From the NCBI GenBank assembly GCA_910576915.1, contig CAJTJT010000007.1, positions 13,670 through 77,669 of the forward strand: DNA of 64,000 nt, read 5' to 3'. Below, in pieces: positions 16,167 to 25,126 of the stretch (within the stretch, counting starts at the first letter, position 1; each line of letters begins with the position of its first letter). This DNA is from an uncultured Elusimicrobiales bacterium (lineage in GTDB: Bacteria > Elusimicrobiota > Elusimicrobia > Elusimicrobiales > Elusimicrobiaceae). The notes beneath the pieces are model-generated. The model ran no database searches, was not told the origin of the DNA, and saw only the letters and a list, made by a program, of their open reading frames with translations. The position numbers and the translations under genes are program-made.

Positions 16167-17503
16167 TGGCTAACAACACAGTTGCAAATATCTTTAACGC
16201 CCCCGAACTCAAGAAGAGACTTCTCTTCTTGGTCGGGGCGTTGGCTGTTTTCCGGATTGCCGCCGCAATCCCAATACCCGGCATTAATACGGAAGTCTTG
16301 AAACAAATGTTTGCCGCGCACCAAAACGGTATTCTTGGATTCATGAATATCTTTTCGGGCGGCGCTTTGGGCAGATTTTCTATTTTGGCCTTGGGTATCA
16401 TGCCGTACATTAACGCTTCCATTATCATGGGGTTGGTGCGCGGGGCTCACATTTTCCCGGCGCTGGACCGTATGCATAAAGAAGGTGAATCCGGCAGAAG
16501 AAAAGAAAACCAGATCACCCGTATTTTTGCACTGTTCTTGGCGTTGTTGCAAGGCTCTATGATGACGTTCGCCATCACGCGTATTGAAGGCGCGGGCGGC
16601 GTTTCGGCGGTGGTAAACCCGTCGTTTATGTTTTTCGTTACCACGGTGTTAACGCTGGCCGCCGGCACGATGTTTGTGATGTGGCTCGGCGAACAGATTA
16701 CCGAAAAAGGGGTGGGCAACGGTATTTCGCTCATCATTTTTGCCGGTATCGTGGACCGCTTGCCCAGTGCGATTATGGAAGTCGTCAAACGCGTGCAGAC
16801 GGACGAAATGGACTTTTTCATGGCGCTCGTCATTTTTGGCGCGGCGGTTGTGATTACGGCTTTGGTGGTATGGCTGGAAACGGCCCAGCGCCAAATCCCG
16901 GTCCAATACGCCAAACGCCAGGTGGGGAATAAAACCTACGGCGGGCAGACCAGCTATTTGCCGCTGAAGATTGACCAGAGCGGCGTAATCGCTGTAATCT
17001 TTGCCTCGTCCGTTATTTCTCTGCCGCTGACGATTGCCAGCTTCAACCAGGAAGCCCCTTGGGCGCAGAAACTGTTGGAGTCTATGAACCATAGCAGCAT
17101 TCTGTATATGCTGTTGTTCTCGGCTCTGATTATTTTCTTCTGCTATTTCTACAACTCGATGACGATTAACCCGTCCGATTTGGCCGATAACATGAAGAAA
17201 TGGGGCGGTTTCATCCCGGGCATTCGCCCCGGCGAACCCACGAAAAATTACATTGAATGGGTGATGAACCGTTTAACTTTCTGCGGCGCGATTTTTGTTT
17301 GTTTAATCGCGGTCCTGCCGGACTTCTTCCGCGCGCAGTTCAACGTAGACTTTTACTTTGGCGGTACGGCTTTGCTGATCGTCGTCGGCGTCGCGTTGGA
17401 TACGGTTGGTCAGATTCAGGCGCACCTGTTGGCCCGTAATTATGAGCCTTTGATGAAAGGCTCGAAGAGAATTAAGGGCCGCTGGTTCAACGTCGGACAG
17501 TAA
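16166..17503 (+). CDS. secY: Protein translocase subunit SecY
   Basis: Channel subunit of the SecYEG translocon. The 445-residue product has about ten membrane segments, the start NIFNAPELKKRLLFLVGALAVFRIAAAIPIPGI, the plug-region GALGRFSILALGIMPYINASIIM and the C5-loop GGQTSYLPLKIDQSGVIAVIFASS. Translation is probably coupled to rplO through the TAATG overlap. It ends the first half of the spc block; about 300 nt then separate it from adk. Confidence 0.97.
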   Translation: MANNTVANIFNAPELKKRLLFLVGALAVFRIAAAIPIPGINTEVLKQMFAAHQNGILGFMNIFSGGALGRFSILALGIMPYINASIIMGLVRGAHIFPALDRMHKEGESGRRKENQITRIFALFLALLQGSMMTFAITRIEGAGGVSAVVNPSFMFFVTTVLTLAAGTMFVMWLGEQITEKGVGNGISLIIFAGIVDRLPSAIMEVVKRVQTDEMDFFMALVIFGAAVVITALVVWLETAQRQIPVQYAKRQVGNKTYGGQTSYLPLKIDQSGVIAVIFASSVISLPLTIASFNQEAPWAQKLLESMNHSSILYMLLFSALIIFFCYFYNSMTINPSDLADNMKKWGGFIPGIRPGEPTKNYIEWVMNRLTFCGAIFVCLIAVLPDFFRAQFNVDFYFGGTALLIVVGVALDTVGQIQAHLLARNYEPLMKGSKRIKGRWFNVGQ

Positions 17504-17506
17504 TTT

Positions 17507-17600
17507 TTACGGATTTCCTCTCTTGCGCTTTGTTGCTACGGCGCTCACATATTTCAAAATATGCTTCGCGCCTATGCGCCTAGCGCAAGAGGAAAATCCT
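17507..17600 (+). repeat. Structured intergenic repeat, copy B (short form)
   Basis: Just after secY, GGATTTCCTCTCTTGCGCT (17511-17529) pairs with its near-complement at 17582-17599. The interior has a tip hairpin CATATTT/AAATATG and the CGCCTATGCGCC segment shared with copy A. It lacks the first hairpin of the longer copies and may act as the secY terminator or 3' end structure. Confidence 0.5.
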
Positions 17601-17805
17601 AAAAAATTTTTTAGTAGTTACTGATTTTGGAGGGCCTAGAAATCCCCACAAAATCCTAAAAAATTCTCTGGGGCTGTTTAGTCCTTTTCGAAATTAAAAT
17701 TTCATTTTTTACATTTTTTGACAATTTGCACAAATTATTTTGCGTTTGAATCTTACGGGGTTCAAACGCAAAGTTGTTTGTATTTTGAAAGGTAGGTTTA
17801 CAGAA
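17601..17805 (+). promoter_or_regulatory. secY-adk spacer with hairpin before adk
   Basis: AT-rich stretch without a gene. A TTGACA at 17718-17723 has no good -10 at the right distance. A 12-bp perfect inverted repeat, TTTGCGTTTGAA (17739-17750) with 17761-17772, lies 34 nt before the adk start and could be a transcript-start hairpin or an attenuator. The frame of adk is open through it from a TTG at 17740, but that start has no ribosome site. Confidence 0.35.
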
Positions 17806-18444
17806 GTGAACATTGTTTTAATGGGCTGCCCGGGCGCCGGTAAAGGCACCCAGTCGGCCAAATTGCAGCAGAAGTTTGATTTGTACCACATCTCCACGGG
17901 GGATGTTCTCCGGGCGGAAATCGCTTCCGGTTCGGAGTTAGGCAAAAAGATTGCCGCCATTATCAACGACGGTAACCTGGTGCCCGATGAACTGATGGTT
18001 TCCATGTTGGAAAAAATCGTCAGTGCGACGGATAAAGGCATCATTTTCGACGGTTTCCCGCGCACTGTTGCGCAGGCCGAAGCGTTGGACGCTATGATGA
18101 AACGCTTAAACCGCGAAATTACCGAAGTCGTGATGATTGATTTGCCGGAAAGCGAAGTCATCAGCCGCATTTCTTCGCGCCGCCAGTGCAAAAAATGCGG
18201 AGCGATTTTACACGTAGATTTGAATGCGCCGCTGACTGCCTGTCCGGCGTGCGGAGGGGAGCTCTATTCCCGTGCGGACGATACGCCCGAACGCGTTAAA
18301 CACCGTTTGGAAGTGTATCACCACGATACCTTGCCGGTAAAGAATTATTACCAAAACAGCGGCAAGTATGTGGAAGTAAACGGGAACCAAAGCCCCGAAC
18401 AAGTTTTTGAGGACCTGACCAAAGTCCTTGAGAAGGTAAAATGA
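17806..18444 (+). CDS. adk: Adenylate kinase, zinc-LID type
   Basis: Catalyses ATP + AMP = 2 ADP. The chosen GTG start gives the family N-terminus MNIVLMGCPGAGKGT (P-loop 7-15) and has GAAAGGTAGG about 10 nt upstream; longer starts would add residues homologous to nothing. The protein is 212 residues with the long LID, which carries four Cys (128, 131, 146, 149) for zinc. FDGFPRT (81-87) is the AMP-site motif. Its stop overlaps map (ATGA). Confidence 0.97.
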   Translation: MNIVLMGCPGAGKGTQSAKLQQKFDLYHISTGDVLRAEIASGSELGKKIAAIINDGNLVPDELMVSMLEKIVSATDKGIIFDGFPRTVAQAEALDAMMKRLNREITEVVMIDLPESEVISRISSRRQCKKCGAILHVDLNAPLTACPACGGELYSRADDTPERVKHRLEVYHHDTLPVKNYYQNSGKYVEVNGNQSPEQVFEDLTKVLEKVK

Positions 18445-19193
18445 TTGAAGTAAAAAACGAACAAGAACTCCAACGGATGCGTGCAGCCGGAAAAGTTACC
18501 GCGGCGGTCCTCAAGCTGATGACCGAAATGGTACGCCCCGGCATTTCCACGCTGGAGTTGGATTCTGCCGCGGAAAAAACGATTCGCTCCTTCGGGGCGA
18601 CGCCGCTTTTTCTGGGGTATTACGGGTTTCCGGGAAGTATTTGCGCGTCGGTAAATGAAGAAGTCGTGCACGGAATCCCAAAAAAAGATAGAATATTAAA
18701 GAGTGGTGATATTATCAGTATCGATACAGGGGCCCGCCTTGACGGCTTCTGTTCAGACGCCGCTGTCACCCTCGGCGTGGGAAAAGTTTCCGACGAAGCC
18801 CAAAGACTGATGGACGTAACCAAAAAGTCTTTATATAAGGCAATCGGGCAAGTCAAACCGGGCAAACGTCTTGGCGACGTGCAGCACGCGGTGGAAGCTT
18901 TCGCCATGCTCCATAACATGGGCGTCGTGCGCGATTATTGCGGGCACGGCATCGGGCGCAATATGCACGAGGAACCCAGCATTCCGAATTTCGGCACGCC
19001 GGGAACCGGCCCCGTTTTAGAAGCGGGGATGGTGCTTGCGATTGAACCCATGCTTACTGCGGGAAGTTACAGAGTCAGGGAGCTGGAGGACGGCTGGACC
19101 GTTGTCACGCGTGACGGAAGTTACGCCGCGCATTTTGAACATACGGTAGCCGTAACGGCTAACGGCAGCGAAATTTTCACTGCCTTTGAATAA
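18441..19193 (+). CDS. map: Methionine aminopeptidase, type I
   Basis: Removes the initiator Met from nascent proteins. The 250-residue product has the metal-site motifs [30 protein letters not shown] (about 75-104), [18 protein letters not shown] and [12 protein letters not shown], then a final E in [10 protein letters not shown]. No N-terminal zinc-finger extension. Overlaps adk by 4 nt, which suggests coupled translation. Confidence 0.97.
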   Translation: MIEVKNEQELQRMRAAGKVTAAVLKLMTEMVRPGISTLELDSAAEKTIRSFGATPLFLGYYGFPGSICASVNEEVVHGIPKKDRILKSGDIISIDTGARLDGFCSDAAVTLGVGKVSDEAQRLMDVTKKSLYKAIGQVKPGKRLGDVQHAVEAFAMLHNMGVVRDYCGHGIGRNMHEEPSIPNFGTPGTGPVLEAGMVLAIEPMLTAGSYRVRELEDGWTVVTRDGSYAAHFEHTVAVTANGSEIFTAFE

Positions 19194-19264
19194 GCCGCCT
19201 GGCGCGTTTGAAGGATAAACGCGGCGGGTGTTTGTTCTGTGATTTAATCCGAACTCGGAGTCGT

Positions 19265-19477
19265 ATGAGCGATAAAATCGAAATTGAAGGTAAAGTCCTG
19301 GAAGCGCTGCCCAACGCGATGTTTAAAATTGAAATACCGGGCGGCAAAGTAATTCTGGGGCACATATCCGGCAAAATGAGAGTTCATCATATAAGAATTC
19401 TCCCGGGCGATAAAGTGAGATTGGAACTTTCCCCTTACGATTTGACCCGCGGCAGAATAACTTATAGGGAGAAATAA
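19265..19477 (+). CDS. infA: Translation initiation factor IF-1
   Basis: Small OB-fold factor that binds the 30S A site. From the ATG at 19265 the product is 70 residues, [28 protein letters not shown], with the conserved [20 protein letters not shown] and [13 protein letters not shown]. The frame is open 19 codons upstream but that part has no IF-1 homology; GGAG lies just ahead of the chosen start. Followed directly by rpmJ. Confidence 0.96.
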   Translation: MSDKIEIEGKVLEALPNAMFKIEIPGGKVILGHISGKMRVHHIRILPGDKVRLELSPYDLTRGRITYREK

Positions 19478-19591
19478 ATGAAAGTTAGAGCCAGTGTTAA
19501 AAAGATATGTCAAAAATGCAAAATCATTAAACGCAACGGCGTAGTACGCGTGGTTTGCGAAGTCGCGAAACACAAACAACGCCAAGGTTAA
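19478..19591 (+). CDS. rpmJ: 50S ribosomal protein L36, zinc type
   Basis: A 37-residue protein, [15 protein letters not shown] at the start and [12 protein letters not shown] at the end. It has the three Cys and one His (C11, C14, C27, H32) of the zinc-binding L36. It starts on the base after the infA stop, with AGGGAGA 6 nt ahead. It is the smallest gene in the cluster and easily missed. Confidence 0.95.
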   Translation: MKVRASVKKICQKCKIIKRNGVVRVVCEVAKHKQRQG

Positions 19592-19612
19592 TTTACAGGA
19601 GTTTTATAAGAT

Positions 19613-19987
19613 ATGGCTAGAGTCGCAGGTATTGATTTACCGAAAAACAAAAGAATAGATGTCGCGTTGGAATACATTTATGGCATCGGCAAGAAAAACG
19701 CGAAAGAAGTGCTTGCCAAACTGGAAGGCCAGATTGACCCCGCCACCCGCGTCAAAGATTTGACGGAACAGCAGGCCGGTCTTCTCAACACCCTTTTGCA
19801 GAAGGAATACAAAGTGGAAGGTGAACTCCGCCGCGAAGTGGCGCAGAACATTCACCGCGCCATTGAAATCGGTTCCTATAAAGGCCAGCGCCACCGCCGC
19901 AACCTGCCGGTCCGCGGTCAGCGCACCAAAACCAATAGCAGAACCCGCCGCGGCAGAAGAAAAACCGTGGGTTCCAAAACCAAATAA
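19613..19987 (+). CDS. rpsM: 30S ribosomal protein S13
   Basis: S13 forms head bridges to the 50S and contacts P-site tRNA. The 124-residue product has [54 protein letters not shown] and a basic C-terminal tail. ACAGGAG precedes the start. Confidence 0.97.
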   Translation: MARVAGIDLPKNKRIDVALEYIYGIGKKNAKEVLAKLEGQIDPATRVKDLTEQQAGLLNTLLQKEYKVEGELRREVAQNIHRAIEIGSYKGQRHRRNLPVRGQRTKTNSRTRRGRRKTVGSKTK

Positions 19988-20009
19988 ATTTTAGAAGGAA
20001 TTTAACCAT

Positions 20010-20432
20010 ATGGCAGAAGAAAAAGTGACAACGGCCGCGCCGGCCCAAGCGCCCGCGGCGAAAGGCAAAAAGAAAAATTCGAAAGCGCCCGTTTTTGGCG
20101 TGGTGCACATTTACTGCTCGTTCAATAACACCATTGTAACGGTGTCGGACGACAAAGGCAACACGGTTGCTTGGTCCACCGCCGGTTCCCACGGCTTCAA
20201 AGGCACCAAGAAAAGCACCCCGTTCGCCGCGCAGATTACCAGCAACAAAGCGGCCGAAAAAGCCGTCGCCATGGGTATGCGCGAAGTGGCCGTAAAGGTC
20301 TGCGGACCTGGTCAGGGCCGCGAAACGGCCGTCAGAGCCGTACAGCAAGCCGGACTTACCGTGTCTTCCATTAAAGACATCACCCCCATCCCCCACAACG
20401 GATGCAGACCGCCCAAAGCCAGGAGAGTATAA
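20010..20432 (+). CDS. rpsK: 30S ribosomal protein S11
   Basis: S11 lies on the 30S platform near the Shine-Dalgarno helix. The 140-residue product has an Ala/Lys-rich N-terminal tail of about 25 residues, then [41 protein letters not shown] core and [17 protein letters not shown] at the end. Confidence 0.97.
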   Translation: MAEEKVTTAAPAQAPAAKGKKKNSKAPVFGVVHIYCSFNNTIVTVSDDKGNTVAWSTAGSHGFKGTKKSTPFAAQITSNKAAEKAVAMGMREVAVKVCGPGQGRETAVRAVQQAGLTVSSIKDITPIPHNGCRPPKARRV

Positions 20433-20437
20433 GATTT

Positions 20438-21067
20438 ATGTCTAGATATACAGGACCCAGCTGCAAAAAATGCAGAAAATTAGATTGCAAACTTTTCTTA
20501 AAAGGAACCAAGTGCTACACCAACTGCGTCATTGACAAGTTGGCTGCCGTCACCAAACGCGGCGGCAAAGTCAGAAAAGCCAAAGTGTCCGAATACGGTA
20601 TCCGCTTGCAGGAAAAACAGAAAGCCAAATTGCAGTCCGGCATGTCTGAAATTCCGTTCCGCAATATGTTTGACGCCGCCGCCAAAGCCGAAGGCCAGAC
20701 GGGTGAAAACTTCTTGCGCAAACTGGAAACCCGCTTGGATAACGTTGTGCGCCGCCTCGGTTTTGCGGTGTCCTTGAAAGCGGCCCGCCAGATTGTTTTG
20801 CACGGATATGTAACGGTCAACGGCAAAGCCGTCAACGTTCCTTCCTTCCAGCTGCGCATCGGCGACAAAGTAACCCTGGACAAAGCCTTGGCTGAAAACG
20901 TCCAAGTCAAACAGGGCCTTACCGAAGCCGAAAAACGCAACCAGCGGCCCAGCTTTTTGGAATACGACGCGGAGAAAATGACCGGCAAACTCTTAAGATG
21001 GCCCGACAGAGCGGAAATGTCCTACCCTGTCAACGAGCAGCTCATCGTCGAATACTATTCTAAATAG
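20438..21067 (+). CDS. rpsD: 30S ribosomal protein S4
   Basis: Primary 16S rRNA-binding protein with an S4 RNA-binding domain. The ATG at 20438 gives 209 residues starting MSRYTGPSCKKCRKLDCKLFLKG; the Cys in this N-terminal part match the zinc form of S4. A longer open frame overlaps rpsK and is not used. LETRLDNVVRRLGFAVSLKAARQIVLHGYVTVNGK is the S4 domain. Confidence 0.97.
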   Translation: MSRYTGPSCKKCRKLDCKLFLKGTKCYTNCVIDKLAAVTKRGGKVRKAKVSEYGIRLQEKQKAKLQSGMSEIPFRNMFDAAAKAEGQTGENFLRKLETRLDNVVRRLGFAVSLKAARQIVLHGYVTVNGKAVNVPSFQLRIGDKVTLDKALAENVQVKQGLTEAEKRNQRPSFLEYDAEKMTGKLLRWPDRAEMSYPVNEQLIVEYYSK

Positions 21068-21082
21068 TTTTGGAGGCTTATA

Positions 21083-22081
21083 ATGGCTTTTAACGAATTG
21101 GTCCTTCCCCAAAAGATTCAGTTGGAAGAAAAAACCGCGTCCGACTTTTACGGCAAATTTATTGCCGAACCGTACGAAAGCGGTTACGGCCACACGGTGG
21201 GCAATTCCTTGCGCCGGATTTTACTGTCCGGCATGGAAGGCGCCGCCGTTACCGCCGTCAGAATCGCCGGGGCCGTGCACGAATTCAGCACGGTGCCCAA
21301 CGTCCGGGAAGACGTTATCAACATTTTGCTTAACCTGAAAAACCTGCGCGTAAAGATGGAAGGCAAAACCCGCGAATATTTGCAGCTCCACGCCGATAAA
21401 CCCGGTGTGATTACGGCTGCGGATATCGAAGAAGTCGACGGTGTGGAAATTGTCAATAAAGACCTGGAACTGGCTACGCTCGAAGTGGGCGGCAGCCTGG
21501 AAATGGAAATTGAAATTTCCCGCGGCAAGGGATATGGCCCGGCTGAAGAACAGGCCAAAACCCAGCGCCCGGCCGGATTTATCCCGGTGGACGCGCTGTT
21601 TTCCCCGATCGTAAAGGTCCACTATGACGTGGAACCCGCGCGCGTCGGCCAGAAAACGGACTACGACCGCTTGATTTTGGAAATCACCACCGACGGCACG
21701 CTGGCCCCCGCCCGCGCGCTGCACCGTGCGGCTGTTTTGCTCTCCAACTCTTTGCACATTTTCACGATTGAAGGCGAAGACGATTGCGTGGCTACGACGA
21801 GCGACGAAGCTGTGGAAGAACCCGTTTCTTCCGTGGCGGCCGTCCAGAACGCCGGCGCGAACTCTAAACAGGATGAACTTTTGAACCAGTCCATTGAGTT
21901 TATTGAGTTGTCTTCCCGCTCCATCAACTGCTTGAAGTCGGAGAACGTCAACACGGTGCGCGATTTGGTAAAAATGACCGAAGAAGATTTGAAAATGATC
22001 AAAAACTTCGGCGCCAAATCGATGGATGAAATTAAAGAAAGACTTGCCGAGATGAATCTTTCCCTCGGTATGAAATTCTAA
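21083..22081 (+). CDS. rpoA: RNA polymerase alpha subunit
   Basis: Scaffold of RNA polymerase and contact point for activators and UP elements. The 332-residue product has the N-terminal dimerisation domain (GYGHTVGNSLRRILLSGMEGAAVT, about 33-56), a flexible linker near 235-265 and a C-terminal domain with IELSSRSINCLKSENVNTVRDLVKMTEEDL. TTGGAGG precedes the ATG. Normal length. Confidence 0.98.
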   Translation: MAFNELVLPQKIQLEEKTASDFYGKFIAEPYESGYGHTVGNSLRRILLSGMEGAAVTAVRIAGAVHEFSTVPNVREDVINILLNLKNLRVKMEGKTREYLQLHADKPGVITAADIEEVDGVEIVNKDLELATLEVGGSLEMEIEISRGKGYGPAEEQAKTQRPAGFIPVDALFSPIVKVHYDVEPARVGQKTDYDRLILEITTDGTLAPARALHRAAVLLSNSLHIFTIEGEDDCVATTSDEAVEEPVSSVAAVQNAGANSKQDELLNQSIEFIELSSRSINCLKSENVNTVRDLVKMTEEDLKMIKNFGAKSMDEIKERLAEMNLSLGMKF

Positions 22082-22097
22082 GGAGTAACATTTTAGT

Positions 22098-22442
22098 ATG
22101 ATTAAGAATACCGGATACAGAAAACTTGGCAAGACTGCGTCCCACCGCAAAGCCATGCTCAACAATATGGCCACCAGCATCATTCTTCACGAAGAAGTGA
22201 AGACCACGCTGCCCAAAGCCAAAGAAGTCAGACGCGTGGTGGAAGGACTCATCACCTTGGCCAAAGCCAATAACGAACGCGCCGCCAAAGACACCTTGAA
22301 AGACGCGGCCGCCGTTAAAAAATTATTTGAAGTGTTGGCCTCCCGTTACGCCAACCGCGCCGGCGGCTTCTGCCGCATTTACCGCGCGGGTGTGCGCCAG
22401 GGCGACAACGCCGAAGTGGCCATTGTTAAATTGGTGGACTAA
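22098..22442 (+). CDS. rplQ: 50S ribosomal protein L17
   Basis: The 114-residue product has RKLGKTASHRKAMLNNMATSIILHEEVKTTLPKAKEVR and the C-terminal RYANRAGGFCRIYRAGVRQGDNAEVAIVKLV, as in L17. Last gene of the ribosomal cluster; mreB follows after 14 nt and may be read from the same transcript. Confidence 0.97.
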   Translation: MIKNTGYRKLGKTASHRKAMLNNMATSIILHEEVKTTLPKAKEVRRVVEGLITLAKANNERAAKDTLKDAAAVKKLFEVLASRYANRAGGFCRIYRAGVRQGDNAEVAIVKLVD

Positions 22443-22456
22443 TATAGGGGACTAAA

Positions 22457-23500
22457 ATGGTAATAGACTATCTCGGAGGCCTGTTTTCTTCTGACTTGGG
22501 TATGGACCTTGGCACGGCCAACTGTCTGATCTACGTCAAAGACAAAGGCATCGTTCTGCGCGAACCTTCCGTGGTCGCGGTGGAAAGAGAAACCGGCGAA
22601 GTCAAAGCCGTGGGGGCCAAGGCCAAACAAATGTTAGGCCGCACGCCCGCCAACATCGTGGCCGTGCGCCCGATGAAAAACGGCGTTATCGCGGATTTTG
22701 AAGTAACGCAGGAAATGATTCGTTACTTTATCCGCAAAGTACACAGCCGCAGCAGTCTGTTACGCCCCCGGATCGTTATCGGCATCCCTTCGGACATCAC
22801 CGGCGTTGAACGCCGCGCGGTGGACGACGCCGCCCGTCAGGCCGGCGCCCGGGAAGTATATTTAATCGAAGAGCCCATGGCTTCGGCCATGGGCGCCGAT
22901 TTGCCGATTGCGGAACCGCACGCCAGCATGATTGTGGACATCGGCGGCGGCACGACGGAAGTGGCCGTCATCTCGCTGGGCGGGATGGTGGTTGCCAAAT
23001 CCATTGACGTGGCCGGCGACGAACTGACCGAATGTATCGTGCAGTATTTCCGCAAAAAATACAATCTGATTATCGGCGAAACAACCGCCGAGGAAGTAAA
23101 GATTAACCTGGGTTCCGTCTATCCCTTAAAAGAAGAAAAATCCATGGAAGTAAAAGGGCGCGACCAGACGCAAGGTCTGCCCCGCACGCTGACGGTTACT
23201 TCGGAAGAAATCCGCCAGGCACTCATGGAACCCGTGCGCCTTATTATTGACGTTATCAAAAGCACGCTGGAAGAAACTCCGCCCGAACTGGCTGCGGACC
23301 TCGTGGACAGAGGCCTTGTGGTGGCCGGCGGCGGTAGTCTTTTAAGAGGCATTACCGAACTCATCCGCAAAGAAACGGACATCCCCGTCCACCGCGCCGC
23401 GGACCCGCTCAGCTGCGTGGCCCTGGGCACGGGCAAGTTCTTGGAACAATTAAACGAAAAAGGATCCCGCTTCTTCGGTTCCCGCGGTAAATCTTACTAG
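22457..23500 (+). CDS. mreB: Rod-shape actin MreB
   Basis: Membrane-associated actin homologue that guides lateral wall synthesis. The 347-residue product has phosphate-1 motif [27 protein letters not shown] (about 14-40), phosphate-2 [18 protein letters not shown] and the adenosine motif [19 protein letters not shown] precedes the ATG. A strong terminator follows, so it is split from mreCD. It sits directly downstream of rplQ, which ties shape control to ribosome-operon transcription. Confidence 0.97.
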   Translation: MVIDYLGGLFSSDLGMDLGTANCLIYVKDKGIVLREPSVVAVERETGEVKAVGAKAKQMLGRTPANIVAVRPMKNGVIADFEVTQEMIRYFIRKVHSRSSLLRPRIVIGIPSDITGVERRAVDDAARQAGAREVYLIEEPMASAMGADLPIAEPHASMIVDIGGGTTEVAVISLGGMVVAKSIDVAGDELTECIVQYFRKKYNLIIGETTAEEVKINLGSVYPLKEEKSMEVKGRDQTQGLPRTLTVTSEEIRQALMEPVRLIIDVIKSTLEETPPELAADLVDRGLVVAGGGSLLRGITELIRKETDIPVHRAADPLSCVALGTGKFLEQLNEKGSRFFGSRGKSY

Positions 23501-23519
23501 CCTGGCTGCTGATTTTATT

Positions 23520-23566
23520 TGGCGGACACAGTTCTTGAAAAGGGACCGTGTCCGCTTTTTGTTTTT
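23520..23566 (+). terminator. Terminator after mreB
   Basis: Stem GCGGACAC (23522-23529) with GTGTCCGC (23548-23555), extended by further pairs inside, followed by TTTTTGTTTTT. Strong intrinsic terminator closing the rplQ-mreB transcript. Confidence 0.85.
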
Positions 23567-23759
23567 ACGGTCCGCCCGGCGTCCAAAACAGCCTTAGGCG
23601 GACAGGGTTTGAATTTTTTATCCGCTCCGTTTTACCCCGGGTGATTTTCGGGGATTGTGCCGGAGCCTTCATTTTTCCGCGCCCGTTTGTCGGTCCGCGG
23701 CGTATTTTACAGTATCATTCCCCGGGCCGAAAACCGGGTTTTAAACGATTTTAATTTTT
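23567..23759 (+). other. Gene-free spacer before mreC
   Basis: About 190 nt with no credible gene. A TATCAT at 23713-23718 might be a -10 for the mreC operon, with TTGTCG at 23687 but a 20-nt spacer. A small CCCGG...CCGGG hairpin with a TTTT tail lies at 23721-23742. No clear Shine-Dalgarno is present for mreC. Confidence 0.3.
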
Positions 23760-24617
23760 ATGCTGCCCAACAGAACCAAACAACACAAAAAACACGTTCC
23801 CGGCGCCAAAAGACGCTTTCTCCTGCCGGCGGTGTTTTTACTCCTTTCTTTTTTACTGATGATTTTGCCGCTGGAAGGCTTTGTGTCTTCGGTGAAAGCG
23901 GTTTTATCGTATATTTTTATCCCGCAGGTGCGTCTGGCGCACGGAACGGCCAAATACGCGCAAAACGTGCACGAAACGGTGCGGGAACTTTTGGACGCGC
24001 ACCGCGAAAACCGCGAACTCAAACAGCAAATCGAAATGACGAAACTGCTTTCTTCCCAGGCGGAAGCCATTTTGGACGAAAACGGCCGTCTGACGGAAAT
24101 CTTACGTTTGAATCCGGCGCGCCGCTGGAACGGCGTATGGGCGAAGGTGGCTTACCGGGAACCTTCCCAGTGGAACGCGGTAACGATTGATAAAGGGACG
24201 GCCGACGGCGTGCGCGAACGCAGTGCGGTGCTGTCGCTGGAAGACGGCCAGGAAGGCTTGGCCGGTGTGGTGACGGAAGTGACGGAGAATACGTCCAAAG
24301 TGCTTTTGGTGCGGGACGAAGATTTTACCGCCGCCGTGGCCTTGGAACGCGGGCACGAAGAAGGCCTTTTGACGGGCAACGGTTTGCGCCCGGTGCGTTT
24401 AAAATATATTCCGCTGCTGACGGACGTACGCAAAGGGGATAAAGTGTATACTTCGGCTGTGAGCGGCATTTTCCCGGCGGGGATTTTAGTGGGGAGCGTC
24501 AGCGGCGTGCGTAACGACGACAGTTTCCAAACCGCGCTGACGGTGGAAGTGGAGCCGCAGGTCCGTTCGGCGGCCGTGAAAGAGCTTTTTGTAATTACGG
24601 ACGGGAGGAAAAAATAA
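23760..24617 (+). CDS. mreC: Rod-shape protein MreC
   Basis: Periplasmic scaffold of the elongasome that activates PBP2-RodA. The 285-residue product has a basic cytoplasmic N-terminus, one membrane helix (about 20-40), a coiled coil (about 70-110, rich in ENRELKQQIE) and a beta domain with WNAVTIDKGTADGVRERSAVL and the later GDKVYTSAVSGIFPAGILVGSV. All are typical of MreC. First gene of an operon with mreD, mrdA and rodA. Confidence 0.95.
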   Translation: MLPNRTKQHKKHVPGAKRRFLLPAVFLLLSFLLMILPLEGFVSSVKAVLSYIFIPQVRLAHGTAKYAQNVHETVRELLDAHRENRELKQQIEMTKLLSSQAEAILDENGRLTEILRLNPARRWNGVWAKVAYREPSQWNAVTIDKGTADGVRERSAVLSLEDGQEGLAGVVTEVTENTSKVLLVRDEDFTAAVALERGHEEGLLTGNGLRPVRLKYIPLLTDVRKGDKVYTSAVSGIFPAGILVGSVSGVRNDDSFQTALTVEVEPQVRSAAVKELFVITDGRKK

Positions 24618-24623
24618 CCGTTT

Positions 24624-25118
24624 ATGTGGGGACTAATTAAACTCGTTTTCTTGTTTTTATTGGCCACCGTGTGCCATTGGTGCTTGGCGACGGTATGTTC
24701 CGTTTGGGGGCTGAGCGTCAACGTAATGCTGGCGTTTGCCGTGGCGTTTTGCACCGTTTTAAAGCCGGCGTTTGGATATCCGGCGGCGTTTTTGTGCGGG
24801 CTGTTTTTGGATTTTTTCGGCACCAAATTGTTTGGCAACAACGCTTTTACGTTTACCGTGGCGGCGTGCATCGTGTATGCGCTTGCGGAACGGTTTGATT
24901 TCGACGGAATCTTCCCGCAGATTTTTACCGTGTTCGGGCTGACGTTTTTTGCGGGCGCGCTTAACAGCCTGCTGCTCGTGTGGTTTACGTCTTCCTCCAT
25001 GTGGCCCGGATTTTGGAGCCTTTTGGGCGGCTCGGTGCTGGGGGCAGTGTTGGCTCCCGCCGTGTTCTGGACGGTGCGCCGCGTGCTTGGCAAGGGGGCC
25101 GTTTGCCGTCAGGCATAG
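24624..25118 (+). CDS. mreD: Rod-shape protein MreD
   Basis: Small membrane protein of the elongasome. The 164-residue product is almost entirely hydrophobic with about five membrane segments and contains the recognisable KPAFGYPAAFLCGLFLDFFGTKLFG stretch (GL..D motif of MreD). The call rests on size, topology and place between mreC and mrdA. Confidence 0.9.
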   Translation: MWGLIKLVFLFLLATVCHWCLATVCSVWGLSVNVMLAFAVAFCTVLKPAFGYPAAFLCGLFLDFFGTKLFGNNAFTFTVAACIVYALAERFDFDGIFPQIFTVFGLTFFAGALNSLLLVWFTSSSMWPGFWSLLGGSVLGAVLAPAVFWTVRRVLGKGAVCRQA

Positions 25119-25126
25119 GGTAAAAA